DNA of 64,000 nt from Mucor racemosus (taxonomy: Eukaryota; Mucoromycota; Mucoromycetes; Mucorales; Mucoraceae). The DNA is taken from contig JAPEHQ010000014.1 of assembly GCA_027405735.1 (NCBI GenBank), positions 496,001-560,000 of the forward strand. The letters are read 5' to 3'. The notes below the pieces were generated by a model. The model was not told where the DNA came from, did no database searches, and saw only the letters and a program-made list of their open reading frames with translations. Positions 33,466 to 45,720 of this stretch are shown here, piece by piece. The stretch's first letter is position 1; each line of letters opens with the position of its first letter. Both the position numbers and the translations under genes were made by a program.

Positions 33466-34536
33466 CTTGGAATATGAGAGCAAAAACAGAGAAAGAACAC
33501 ACATAGAAAAGGATTTGCAGGGCTTTACATTATTTAGCGCAATTAAAACCCTGCTAAATTGCACATGTCAGCAAGTGTAAAAGCAGCATTACAACGCATC
33601 AACCCATAAACTAAACAAAATAGGCAATATCTGCTGTCATAGAAGCATACATTTTTCTACTAGAGAAACCGTTTGACATATCACACATTCATTAAAAATT
33701 GCAAAAGCGAGCCCCTAGAGCGACGCCAGAATTGAGCATAGCAAGATCGAACGGCTAAGTTTCTTATACTATGGTATGTATCTAAGCTTTAAATGAAAAT
33801 GCGTTTTTTTTATAATTTTTCTTATATTTAAGCATGTACGGTCTGAAAATTCAGTTTTTGTAGCGGATATTTTCAGGGCTCATTTTATCCTTACCAACAC
33901 TCATGATTTTGATCAAAAATCAGAAAAAGCAAATTTTGATACCAAAATCCACGTTTAAATATACTACAATATGAGAGAAAATTGTACCCATAGCTAATAC
34001 ACATTTTATAGAAACTTAATATTAAATGTTAGTTATTGAAACTTTGTACTTTCGGCCCAAAAACGGGTTTTTGGTTAAAGGATTTTCATGTAATATTTCG
34101 CAATAAAAATATTTGATATTTTTTATTAAGCAAATAGAGTGCTAAACTCTGTATTTGTGTATATTTTTTGTTTTTATAATTAGTAGTATAATTAACACTA
34201 GATTTGAAAAATCAGAAAAAAAAATTTAAGAAATGTCAAAATTGATGATCTGGACAAGAATAATTTCTGAAATTAATATTCCGCTTATAGGCCTTGTGAG
34301 TCTTAAAAATAAGAGATTTTATGATATTTGAGAGCTTTTTCAAGAATTGGCAGTGCTGTACCCACTCTATTTGAGCTTATCGCTGTAAATCTTTATACCT
34401 GTTAATACTATGTGGTAGTTTATTTGATAATAATATAATTTGACTTTATAATTGTTGCGCTAGAGGTGGTTTATATTGAGTTTTAGTCTTATTTCTCCAA
34501 TACCACAAAAATAAACATGGCCAGCATTCGAACCTA

Positions 34537-36434
34537 GGCGTCTGGTCAGATTGAATTTATATTCTTTTTATTTTTTATATCCTAAATTCAGACAGATAAT
34601 CTCATTTTATCATTTAATGCATATTTAAATATTAATAATTGAAAAAGGTATACAATGATAAATGAATGACACAGAAGAAGAGAATATAAAAGAAAAGATT
34701 AATATAGAGATTAATAGATTAATAATTGATAAATGGTATTTTTATGAATCTAATTGGAAAATAATTAGTAAAAAATATAATCATAGAACTACTTTAAAAT
34801 ATATGAAAGATATAAATTTTATAAAAGATGTATTACTTAATCAATTAGGCTATATTCCTGTATTTTACTTTTTAAATATTTTATATGGGACACAAGAGTA
34901 TCCAGGTCCATATCCTGAATTAGATAAAGGTCTTATTTTATTATATCATTTAGTTTGTGGTCTATCAGGGCAGAAAATGTCTCAATTTATGTGCTATGCT
35001 ACTTTTTATGATTTATATAAAAAATTTTGGATAGACAATTATAAAAGAATCAATAAAATAATAAACACAGATTTGTTAAACTTATTTTCAAATATAAAGA
35101 TAAGATTATTATCTGCAAAACTATATAACCCAATAGGATTTAAGAATGTAACTTTAATTATAGATGGTCATGACTCAAAAATAAAATACTACAATCCAGA
35201 TACAGAAAGAATAAAATTACATTCTTATAAATTAAAAAAACCAGGTGTCAGAACTCAAATTGTTTGTGATATGAATAAAATGATAATTTATATTTCAGAC
35301 TCCGAAAAATGTGGTGAATCTAATGATGGTACAATGTTCTTAAAAATGAATCTCTATAATAAACTACATATTGGTGATTGTTTGGCTATGGATGGAGGTT
35401 ATCCACTATTTATAAACCAATTTAAAGAAAATGGAATTAATCTTGGATATGAATTTAAAGATATGCATTTTATGTATCCAGTTAGAAAAGAAAAGGATAG
35501 TAAATTGAGTGTGAATGAATTACATTTTAACAGCGTATTTGGAAGCTTTAGATCCATAATAGAGAATGAATTTAGTGTTATAGGAAGTAAATTTGAGAGG
35601 TTTAATAATAACAGAGCATCTGTACAGGTATCTGATATAAAACATTACAATATACAATTTAAATTATCTTGTTTACTGAAAAATATTTGGCAAATGGTTA
35701 AAGATTATAATATAGAAGAATTACCGCATCATAAGCTTTGGTATAGTGATGGCTTTGAGTTTCCTATAAAAGAAAGTAAGATACAAATTGCATTTAATGA
35801 TGAGATTAAGATAAATAAAAATCTAATTGAAATAAGTACGTTACAAAATAAATTATTAAATATGAGCCTTGATGAATTAGAAGTCGATTCTATCAATTTT
35901 GACGAAGATGAAATTATGGAAGAAGAAGTTTCATTAAAGCATAAAAGAGTTAAAAAAAGTATTGTATATATTGAAAAGCCTGATAGATAAAGGAATTAAT
36001 AAAATAAATATAATAGAAGTATAAGGCGTACTATTCCCTAGCAATTATCACATGATCATATTTATACCATATAATAATTTTTTTTTATGTAATTTTATTT
36101 TCGTTTTTTTTTCGTTTTGTAACAATAAGGTAATATACAAGTACAACTCATAATACTAATTCCAGGTCTATTAGGTAATTAATACAATCATCACTGACTT
36201 ATAGTAATAGTTTATTGACTTATTACAGGTCATATTCTCTACCATGCAACGTATTACATAATTCTCTTGAAAGTACATATAAAAAGTTTACACTCACCAT
36301 GATTGATTTCTTTAATATATCAATTTTATATTATATCCAAATTTAATTTTTCTAAAATAAGAATTTAAAGTATAATTAGATATAAAACAGCTATATATAA
36401 TTAATTAGTTATTCTTCATTTATAATTAACCTCC
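34537..36434 (+). mobile_element. PIF/Harbinger-like transposon, 1.9 kb
   Basis: Interrupts the dynein piece of copy D. Comparison with arm C (CGAACCTATTGCCGCC) places the element between two CTA triplets, a 3-bp target duplication as in PIF/Harbinger. The termini GGCG... and ...CTCC match only for a few bases, so the inverted repeats are weak. Base composition is far more AT-rich than the surroundings. It encodes one intact transposase; no Myb-like second protein was seen. Confidence 0.75.
34662..35990 (+). CDS. PIF/Harbinger-like DDE transposase, intact
   Basis: 442-aa uninterrupted frame. The catalytic triad is visible as D168 in LIIDGHDSK, D244 in LAMDGGYPLF (the Harbinger GD.GYPL-like motif) and E301 or E303 in RSIIENEFSVIGSKFERF, where Harbinger proteins have R-x-x-x-E. 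The C-terminal 60 residues are acidic, then basic. Codons are strongly A/T-biased compared with the host genes in this window, which fits recent arrival. No stop or frameshift is present, so it could be active. Confidence 0.8.
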   Translation: MNDTEEENIKEKINIEINRLIIDKWYFYESNWKIISKKYNHRTTLKYMKDINFIKDVLLNQLGYIPVFYFLNILYGTQEYPGPYPELDKGLILLYHLVCGLSGQKMSQFMCYATFYDLYKKFWIDNYKRINKIINTDLLNLFSNIKIRLLSAKLYNPIGFKNVTLIIDGHDSKIKYYNPDTERIKLHSYKLKKPGVRTQIVCDMNKMIIYISDSEKCGESNDGTMFLKMNLYNKLHIGDCLAMDGGYPLFINQFKENGINLGYEFKDMHFMYPVRKEKDSKLSVNELHFNSVFGSFRSIIENEFSVIGSKFERFNNNRASVQVSDIKHYNIQFKLSCLLKNIWQMVKDYNIEELPHHKLWYSDGFEFPIKESKIQIAFNDEIKINKNLIEISTLQNKLLNMSLDELEVDSINFDEDEIMEEEVSLKHKRVKKSIVYIEKPDR

Positions 36435-36437
36435 CTA

Positions 36438-37110
36438 TTGCCGCCTTTTTACCCTCTTTGTAATGAGTCAAACATTTCAGTTTCATTCATGCAAAACCTT
36501 GCCTCATTTCTTATATAAATACTACAAGGAAATCATTACATGATCCCTTGTAGATTTATCTGTCTTGTTACACTCCCTTTACTTATATTTAATTACTAAT
36601 AAATATCTAATTTACAAATAAGAACACCAACCTTCATCAATCCAGTGATCACAAATTTATAATAGCAAAAATAATATCTATAAGCATATTATCCACCTTT
36701 GTTGTTAGTCCAAAATTATAGATCATTACACTCTTTGTCCCAAGCTAATTTATTCAATGCTTTACCAGAGCCAACCTAAGCACTTACAAATGGTTCCTCG
36801 GTATTTTCATTCAAATTCCATAAATTAAATTGACTTGTTCCATCTACAGTAGTATCAAGTACTATCAGCCCGCCTTATAATAAATGTTAATAATCTAAAA
36901 TCAGAAACATACCATCATTGTCATTGTTTTAAGCTATTATGAAAAGCTTGATTTTTAGTAATACAGCAATCAAATAAAAAACACGATCATACTAATGATA
37001 CGATATGGTGAGTGTTTAACATCTAAATAAGTTTGATAAAGTATGCTTTTAAACCCTTTTAAAAACCCTGAGGCAAACACATCAATTTGGTCCTGTAATT
37101 TTTATCCATC
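36438..37110 (-). pseudogene. Dynein intermediate chain fragment, copy in D
   Basis: Minus-strand sequence at 36731-37110 contains the same DGT...NLWNLNENTEEPF and ALNKLAWDK region as the other copies. A 22-bp remainder lies at 36438-36459 on the far side of the 270-bp MITE. A small deletion near 36860 and stops disable it. It is continuous with the GHV-FYGIGE end left of the PIF/Harbinger insertion. Confidence 0.6.
36460..36729. mobile_element. 270-bp MITE, GTAATGA family, copy 2
   Basis: Inverted copy of 2927-3196 with termini GTAATGAGTCAAAC and CTATAATTTTGGAC...ATCATTAC equivalents. It splits the dynein piece within the sequence ACCCTCTTT/ATCCCAAGC of arm C. Flanks share CTCTTT, consistent with a 6-7-bp target duplication. 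Confidence 0.75.
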
Positions 37111-37130
37111 CAAATGTTGCAATCTCCACT

Positions 37131-37854
37131 ATGCAGTGGAATGACATACTAAAAACGCTTGAAAATAATAAAACAACCTAAATTCCAAGTGTCGCTCATA
37201 AAATATGATTCCACTTGAAATGTGAACAACAATAATAAACAAGCGCTTCAATTGAACACAATAACAAACGCATGCTAAAAATATGAAATACCTTTTTGAA
37301 CCATACATGTCGTGTAGATGATAGCACCCTTGATCACGGTGCAATCAATTACACAAATGACATATATATCAAAACAGGATTCTATCCAAATCAATAATAA
37401 TAATAAACAAAGATATCAATTTAGTTAACTGTTCATCTATATTGAAGTTGTACTATCAATATAAATAAGATTCAAGCATATAAAAACTACCCTTTAAAAT
37501 CAAGGTTGCATAAAATAAATATAACAATAATAAACAAAACAATTTTTCAAAAGGTCGATATTGTCACACTTGACATCAATCCCTTCTGTTCAATGATCTA
37601 CATGATTTACCTCTTAAAATATTAAATCAATAACAATGTACTACTCAAAACTGGGAAATTATTAAATATACATCCATTCAAGTCTGATGGTATCCAAGTT
37701 CTCCAAATCACTATAATAAATACCCTCGTACGTTTTCAATTATCTTAAATCTTCAGAAATCTTTTGTAATAAAAACTTTAGCTGATTATAACTGTATTTT
37801 CACTGCTTTTATTTTTATATTTTTTATTTTAGTAAACAACTTCGTTATTTACTG
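37131..37854. other. Spacer between copies D and G
   Basis: About 720 bp of AT-rich sequence with several AATAATAAACAA stretches. I see no gene and no match to other parts of the window. Confidence 0.35.
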
Positions 37855-39440
37855 CAAGGCTAAATAATGTAAAGCTTCGAAGAACCTTTTCTACGTGTGT
37901 TGTTTCTCTCTTTCTGTTTTCGTACTCCAACAAGGATATAGTCATCGCTTAATAAGGTATATCAGATTATCAAGATGGCGTTCTTTTCTTTTATCTGAAT
38001 ACGCATTCTAGCGTAAGGGACTACTATTTTCAATATATGTAGCAGTCTATATTAGAGACTGATATTTTTATTTATGATATATCAGAAGTTTACCCGGATG
38101 TAGAAATACAGGAACAATTATCAAAATCCAACATGACATGACATTTATTAACTCATATTAAATGTCATACCTAAGCACTATCATTAACAGCGAGTATCGG
38201 GAACACCCAGGAAAACGTGGCAACTATAAAACATAGGTAATCCTACATCTTACATCTTATTCAAATGTCACAATCGCATATTCCCAGTTCCACAAATCAT
38301 ATCAAGTACCTCAATACCCGGCAATTCATTAATAATATTAATAATCATATAACTACCTAGAAAAAATTATATAAATATGAAGCATCAATGAATTAATAAA
38401 ATGTATCTTTTAGCAGAGTAGTTTTATATTAGCATCTTTTCATATAACAATAATTTAGCCGCACTCTAATATCAAATATCATTATTTACTACTGTATTGT
38501 TAGACGTATTCCTTAGTTACCTGATCAAATCGAAGGTAATGAGATTTATATCTACTCAATCAAAGACTAGAACTGGCTACAAACCCACGAAATGCTCCAG
38601 AAAAGTGATAAAATTTCAAATGATACTGTATAGAAACAGAAAAAGGAATAATCTAATGTCTTGTTGTATGATAACCATAGTTTGATCGTAGCTATTATAC
38701 TTGAAAACAAATCTTTTTACAGCTGACAATCCGTAAACTAATGTAGTACGTTTAAAGGTTAATTTGTTTAAATTTTATGCGTGATAATAATTAAAGTAAC
38801 ATCTATAATCTTACATTTGGCTTGCATATAAATTTAAGCAGTCAGTGTTTTTTACGTTTATGCTCAAGCAAAAACCATTGTTACTGTAAACATTATAGCG
38901 ATAAATATATTTACAAATGATAATGATTATACATATATTGGCTGTTGTATGTATTGCTCTCTCTACATCAACAACAAATTGAATTGTATTGTCTATAATC
39001 TACATTAATAAAAACAAATGTAATTTAAAAATCCATTCCGCCGGTAAAAACATGCCGTGGATTTTTGCGAACGGCACGATGCTCTTATACAAACGAATTG
39101 GTACCCATACGATCAGCTCATTATGCGCATGATCAGATTTTATTATTATGCAGAAATAGGGGTAATGATATGCGTATGGGGAATTCTACTATTATTCACA
39201 TATGGGATTAATGATATACACACCGACAAAATTCATAATTCTGCAAATACCGGCTTATTAGGGTCGTGCTCGTGTGCAGTTTCTTTTGCTGTGCCCATGT
39301 GCATATTATTGTTATCGTTTTAACCATATTCAGTGGGCACAACAACAGCTCAGGCTATGGTGTGCAACCCACCTCGGCAAAACTAAATTATCTTGTGCAG
39401 CACCGGTTGGCCGTAATGTGTACATCGAGGACAAGATTGA
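37855..39440. mobile_element. Composite element copy G (partial, inverted to D)
   Basis: Body piece 37855-38075, then about 370 bp of foreign sequence (38076-38448), then the left segment 38449-39000 including the transposase 3' end (TTGAAAACAAATCTTTTTACAGC), and the segment with the hydrophobic frame up to about 39440. It abuts the dynein piece of the next copy without a gap. It is truncated and rearranged. Confidence 0.6.
39138..39323 (+). other. Conserved hydrophobic open frame in copy G
   Basis: Counterpart of 31596-31784: MIRFYYYAEIGVMICVWGIL, then HTDKI and AVSFAVPMCILLLSF, with two or three extra residues near the end. The frame is open from 39057. Function unknown. Confidence 0.3.
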
Positions 39441-41095
39441 TAAAAGGTGCATTCATTGTGTAGTGGAAATCGCAACATTTTGATGGATAGAAATTACAGG
39501 ACCAAGGCGTTGTGTTTGCTTCAGAATTTTTAAAAGGGTTTTTTAAAAGCATACTTTACCAAACTTACTTGGATGTTAAATACTTACCATATGCTATTAG
39601 TATCATCTTGCTTTTTAACCAATTGCTGTATTATTAAAAATCAAACTTTTCATAGCTTATAACAATGGCAATGGGATGTTTCCCATTTTAGATTGACATT
39701 TATCATAAGGTGGGCTGATGATACGTTTTTTGGTATTACTGTTGACGGAACTAGGCAAATTAATTTATGGAATTTGAATGAAAATACCGAGGAACCTTTT
39801 GTAAGGGCTTAAGTCGGCTCTAGTGATAAAGCATTGAATAAATTGGCTTGGGACAAAAAGGTTAAAAAGACGACAATGGCTTCCAGTGATGGGTTGATGG
39901 CCATGTTTATGTTTATGATATTGGAGAAAAGACTAAAACTCAATGTAAATGACCTCTAGCGCAATAATTATACAGTAAGACTATATTATCATCAAATAAA
40001 CTACCACATAATATTAACATGTATAAATATTTACAGTAATAAGCTTGAATCAAGTGGATGCAGCATCGTAAATTCTTGAAAAAATTCTCCAGTATTATAA
40101 AATCTCTTGTTTGTAAGACTTACAAGGCCTATAAGCGGAATATTAATTTAGAAAATTATTTTTGTCCAGATCATCAATTTTGACATTTTTAAATTTTTTT
40201 TCTGATTTTGCAAATCTAGAGCTAATTATACTACTAATTATAAAAACAAAAAATATACACATATACAGAGTTTAGCGCTCTATTTGCTCAATAAAAAATG
40301 ATAAATATTTTTATTGCGAAATATTACATGAAAATCCTTTAATCAAAAATCCGTTTTTGGGACAAAAGTACAAAGTTTCATTACTTAACATTTAATATTA
40401 AGTTTTTATAAAATGTGTATTAGCTATGGCTACAATTTTTTCTCACAATGTAGTATATTTAAACGTTGATTTTGGTATCAAAATTTGATTTTTCTGATTT
40501 TTGATCAAAATCATGAGTGCTGGTAAGGATAAAATGGGCCCCGAAAATGTCCGCTACAAAAACTGAATTTTCAGACTGCACATGGTTAAATATAAGAAAA
40601 GTTGAAAAAAACGCATTTTTATTTAAAAATTAGATATATACCATAGTATAAGAGACGTAGGCGTTCGATCTTGCTATGCTCTTACATTGGCTGAAATGTG
40701 CAATTTAACATGGTTTTTAATTGCGCTAAATAATGTGAAGCCATGAAAATCCTTTTCTACGTGTGTCGTTTCTCTCTTTCTGTTTTCATATTCCAAGAAT
40801 ATACTTACCATTTGATAAGGGATATCAGACTATCAAGCTTGTATTATTTTCTTTTATTTGAATACGCATGCTAACATAAGGGGCTAATGCTTTTAATATA
40901 GATGGCAGTCGTTATATTAGAGACGGATATTTTCATTTAACCGCATTCAAAGATCAAATATCATTATTTACTGCTGCACTGTTGGACGTATTTCTCTATA
41001 TCAACAACATATTGAATTGTATTATTGTCTACATAATCTATATTAATAAAAGCAAATGTAAATTAAAACCCCATTATTCCAGTAAAAAATGCTGA
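39441..41095. mobile_element. Composite element copy E (inverted to D, internally deleted)
   Basis: Dynein piece at about 39490-39930, body 39950-40680, a deletion joining GCTATGCTC to TTACATTGGC, body remainder to 40990, and then a second deletion that jumps from GGACGTATTTC to the outer part of the left segment, ending near 41095. So it lacks the region where the transposase gene would be. Confidence 0.6.
39490..39930 (+). pseudogene. Dynein intermediate chain fragment, copy in E
   Basis: Contains VDGTRQINLWNLNENTEEPF, a stop, then DKALNKLAWDKKVKKTTMAS. The position after NLWNLN and the ALNKLAWD motif match the C-terminal WD repeats of dynein intermediate chain. Frame breaks are visible. 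Confidence 0.6.
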
Positions 41096-44000
41096 TACAG
41101 TAAGCTGTAATTTCACATAAGCATATAACTATATATATATATATTATTCTATAAAAAATTTTAAAATCCTAGCTTCCGTGGATTATTGTGCATAGAGAAG
41201 AATGGAAATCAGTGATATATCAGGAAATAATGGGTATGTAATTTTAAAGATGCCTTGACTTTTTCATCTAAATTTTTTAAAAACTCTCAAAATATCATGT
41301 GATATAACCTTTTATCACACATGTATAATGACCTGCAACATCATCTACAGATTAAGATATTAATTGAGGCTATAGCTGCTTTTTTCTTGAAGCAAAATCA
41401 TTATATAAAGCTTTTTTTGTTTTTGTTTTTGAAATCCAAGAAACTCCCTCGCTCAAGATTTAAGCAAAATCAATGATTTGCATAATCTTACTTTTCTACA
41501 TCAATTTTTTTTTTTGTTTTTTTTTAGAGAGAATAAAATACGTTAGATACCTATCATATGTATCCAATATCCAATAGTAGCATTTCGTCATGCTAAAACG
41601 TTTACTACTATCATATTTACACCACTATTTAAAGTTCGATGTATAGAAAAACCAAAATAAAATAAAGAGTCAAATACCTGTATTCCTGAAGTCCAAATGC
41701 TATATTAAAAATAAAAAAGTAAATATTAATGCTTCATCATAACTTGCAATGCTGTAGCTTCCTTTATCTGTGAGATAACGCTTGCTAAAAGCTGGTCAAT
41801 TAAGCTGTTAAATTTCTATTTCAGCTTTTTTAAAGAAATTTTCTTACCTACTTTCATTTGTTACATTTATCTACCTTTAATTAATTACTTTCCAGTATCT
41901 ATTAAATTTTTTACTCTAATTCATTTAGTTAAAATATCACAATTTTTCAAATTTTAAAGTTGCTCTCCAGCTGCTAGAAAAAATGGTAATTGCTTATATC
42001 AAAATCTTGAACCTTGCGAGTATAATGATTACTATATTAGTCAAGTATAACAATACTATTAATTTGTACTTGCCAGATTCAATCATTCGGTAAAGTGGCA
42101 TTGCTGCTGTTCCTACGTCCGTTTCTTGTACAGAAAGCATTGGTCTTAGAGAAAAAATTCCAGTATTATATTGACTGGTGTACGGGTTGAACAATAATAA
42201 TGGCCCATTGAAGAGCATATATGAGAGGCCAGGAACGGCAATTGCCAAGATAGACGTTTTGTCCCTTGATTGTACAGCTCTATAACTCTTAACAGAGACA
42301 CATCGTGGATTCAGACATAAAAATGCCCAATTGATGGTTTTGCTGATTGCTTTACCTTTGATTATGATATTCTTAAGAAGGACGAAGAATATATGCACAG
42401 TACCAAATATAGGTAATGAAGCATTATATACGGTTTACAAGATAAAGAGCATAACGTCAAGTCATTCTGTATGTGTATTAAATTGGTAGTAAATAAAATG
42501 AAATACATACTTCTCCTAACATTGAACAACATATAATGCAATACAGCTTAAAAATGACTCTTTCATTCTCATTATATAGACAGTATTAGTATAGTAATTT
42601 GGCGTACGATCTGTCTTTTTTGAAATCCCCCAAAGCGGTATTTGAAAATATTTTAAGCTTTGAAGTACCAAAATTACGAAAACAAATCAACAAAAATTTT
42701 AAATTTATGAATCAAATCATATAATAACATATGGTAGTCAATTAAACGATATTTGTTATCCTAAAAAATATAAATCAATTTATACTAATTACAAACAAAA
42801 TTTACTACAAATATTATCCACAAATCTCCCAAAACTAGATTTTTTTTACCAGGGTTGAGGTCAAAAAACAGGGTTACACTTTGTAATTATTGTTACTTGA
42901 TCAAAAATTAGTAATTTTTTGAGAATAAAAAACCAAGTTGTAGATATTGTTACGAGCTATAACTGTAAGTGGAACATTTTTCTGTTTCGTTAACATGGCT
43001 AAAGAAGTATTTTTATTTTAAGTATTTTTTTTAGATGGTTTATTGAGAACAATCTTTGAAAATATATTTTTTTTCTAATTAATATTAGCATATAATATGT
43101 AAAAAAAATATCAATCCACAACTTTAATTACACGTTCAGCTAATTTTTATTAATTATGCGTGTTTTTCCGAAATTTCTTGAAATTTTTGAGCGGTCATAT
43201 CTTTACAATAAAAATAGCTAAAAATATGGGAATAGCATCATCGTTATCGCAGAATCCAGTTCTATTTCAATCCTTACTTTTCTGAAAATTGATAATAATC
43301 AATTGCAAAACGTTGATGATTAGATTTTTCTGAAAAAAAAATAAAAAAAAAATAAAAAAAAAAAAATATCTGGAGTGTCACTTTTTTGGACAATTTTTTT
43401 TTTTATCAGGTAGGTACGGTGAGGCATTTGCTTTTAATGATGAATAAAACACCCCTGAAAGTAGTGTTTGAACCTTTACTACATATTATATGCGTCCTTT
43501 TTTTAAAAAATCGATACAGATGCATCTGATATTTACATGATTGTATAGCTTATATTTTTATTATTTTAGTTTACCAAAATATTAAAATGTGATTGTCAAT
43601 GGTTGTACCTCATCAAATTGTGTATCGAAATATCGAAATTGGTAGCTTTACTACTTGAGCTATTATTATCATATGTACGAACAATCAACCAAGTTGTGTA
43701 GAATAAAAAATTCATGATTTTGTGTACAAATATGGTAAATCTCCATGGCATCAGTAGACATCCTCCGAAATCATTACACTAAAAATGTGACACTGATTTC
43801 AGAAGAATGTGAACTGTGCTACTGCATCCAAATTCTAAATGTAATACATATTATCGTGGATTTTAGTTTTCGTGAATTCAGGGGCTCGACAGGTTTCTTT
43901 TGATGTGATGAAATATATACATTTTAATAAGAATAAATAGTTGAAAAAGCCCATTAGCCTCCATTACAATCAGAATATGATACTTGGTAAAAACCTTTAC

Positions 44001-44552
44001 AATGTATAAAATGAATTTACGATAATATATATATAATATACTGATTCAAGAGATAGATAGCCTGGCCATATGCCCGCATCCTTGGATAACCTAATTTTTC
44101 GCATTCATATGTATTTGATTTATAAAATATGTTTGTGTAATGATAATTTACATAAAAAGACAATCGATTACGCTCAACGTCATTTCTGATCAAAAGTTAA
44201 ACCTCTTTTTGGTAATACAGATAGTGCCTTAAAAGTTAAAATCATTCTTTCCTAGTAGATCAATCTCAGCAATGTACAGAGTCATGTCATATCGATGATT
44301 ATGCACTTGACATCTTCTTTAACTCCAAGAGCGGCGTTGAAACAAAGCGTAAATGAGGGAGCTGCCTTTATAATGTAAAGGCACTAAAAATCATATCACA
44401 ACGTCATTGATCTCAATGGAAGAACAGAAAATAAAACGAGGGGACATCATAAAAGTCAAAAAGTTTGTATAAATAGGCATTACAAATTGCATATTCCAGG
44501 TCCTTTTTTTTTTTCTTTAAAATATTTCAAAAACTTAAATTATATATCAAAA
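41096..44552. other. Gene-poor region with one coding-like fragment
   Basis: AT-rich with long A and T runs (around 43330-43370 and 41500-41525). Apart from the fragment at 41994-42398 no gene is supported. The last 100 bases form the promoter of the HAD phosphatase gene. Confidence 0.4.
41994..42398 (-). pseudogene. Unrecognised coding-like fragment
   Basis: A 134-codon frame whose middle (YRAVQSRDKTSILAIAVPGL, then NTGIFSLRPMLSVQETDVGT) has amino-acid composition typical of real protein, flanked by hydrophobic, low-information ends. I do not recognise the family. It could be an exon of a lost or undetected multi-exon gene. No supporting neighbour exon was found. Confidence 0.3.
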
Positions 44553-45603
44553 ATGCAACAAGGTGAACACTTATCTAGAGAATGGGCTCTTTTAAAGGAT
44601 CCCGTTCTTCACACTGAAAGACTTGATGCCATTCGTCAAAAGAAGGGCTATATCATCGATATGGATGGTGTCATTTACCATGTAAGTTTATTTGGGAAAT
44701 CTTGAAAACAAAAGTGTGTGTGTGATATTGATATTCATCAATTTCCTTTAGGGTACCAATCTTTTGCCTGGTGCTAAGGAATTGGTCCAATTCTTGCAAG
44801 ACAACAACAAGAGATTCCTTTTCTTGACCAACAATTCCGCTCCTACCCCACAAGAATTACAACAAAAATTGCATCGTCTCGGTATTGATGTTGGTGCCGA
44901 ACATTTCTTTACTTGTGGTCAAGCTACTGCCCTCTTTTTAGAATCTCAAATGCCCACCGGTGGTACCTGTTATGTTATTGGTGAGCCTGGTCTTGCTTAT
45001 GCTCTTTACGAAAAGGGTTTCTACATGAATGATCACAACCCTGATTACGTTGTTTTGGGTGAAACTAGTGCTATTAACTTTGAAAAGATTACCAAGGCTG
45101 TTCAATTGGTTCAACAAGGTGCCAAGTTGATTGCTACTAATTTGGATGTTGAGACTTTGGATTCTCAAGGCCGTAAGATTCCCTCCACTGGTGCTTTTGC
45201 TGCTTCCATTGAATTAGTTACCAAGACACAAGCTTTCTATTGTGGTAAGCCATCTGCTTTGATTATGCGTTATGCCCAACGTGTTCTTGGTTTGAGTAGA
45301 TTGGAAACATGTATTATTGGTGATCGTATGGATACTGATATCGTTGCTGGTATTACATCTGAAATTGATCCTGTTCTTGTCTTGTCTGGTGTCACTCAAA
45401 TGGAGAATTTGAAGGAATTTGCTTATGGCCCTTATCTCATTTTGGGCGGTGTTTATGAAATCCCTTCAGATGATCAAAGTCATCATGTTACTGAAGAAGA
45501 ATTAGAGGAAGCTAGTAGAAGAGTAAGTATTATTTTTTTTGGCACGTTTACGGCTTGTTTGTTTACTGACATTTCTCTTTTTTCATAGGCTTCTTTATTG
45601 TAA
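44553..45603 (+). CDS. HAD-superfamily IIA phosphatase (NagD / 4-nitrophenylphosphatase type)
   Basis: Predicted cytosolic phosphomonoesterase for small phosphorylated metabolites; the natural substrate cannot be read from sequence. Three exons: 44553-44681, 44752-45522 and 45589-45603, giving 304 aa. Motif I is IIDMDGVIYHGTNLLPGA with the nucleophile D36 and acid/base D38. Motif II is FLFLTNNSAPTP. Motif III Lys is in YCGKPSAL, and motif IV is CIIGDRMDTDI. The alpha/beta C2 cap lies between II and III. An upstream in-frame ATG at 44487 would add 22 residues with no family similarity, so I prefer 44553. The last exon codes for only four residues. The gene is followed 117 bp downstream by the HDA-like gene in the same direction. 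Confidence 0.88.
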
Positions 45604-45720
45604 ATAATATCGGCTTCTATAAAATTATCCAATCATAGTTAAATAATCATGTATAAAATAAAAGGCTTAAATCCCTTGTAATCCTTTTTCTTTTTTCTTT
45701 GGTTTTCATTATCATTTCAT

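Larger units (their letters stand above)
31500..37130. mobile_element. Composite element copy D, with four later insertions
   Basis: Same segment order as arm C: a 350-bp segment with a hydrophobic open frame, the left segment, the body, and at the right end the dynein piece. Inserted in order are a CACTA-like MITE (32041-32190), a 399-bp LTR-like sequence (32637-33035), a 291-bp LTR-like sequence (33175-33465), a PIF/Harbinger transposon (34537-36434) and a 270-bp MITE (36460-36729). Removing them restores continuity with arm C, for example the join CGAACCTA to TTGCCGCC. No transposase of its own family is present. Confidence 0.7.

Noticed and set aside
44487..44552. Upstream in-frame ATG of the HAD phosphatase
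   Set aside because: The added 22 residues are aromatic-rich and not family-like; the downstream ATG has the better A-rich context.
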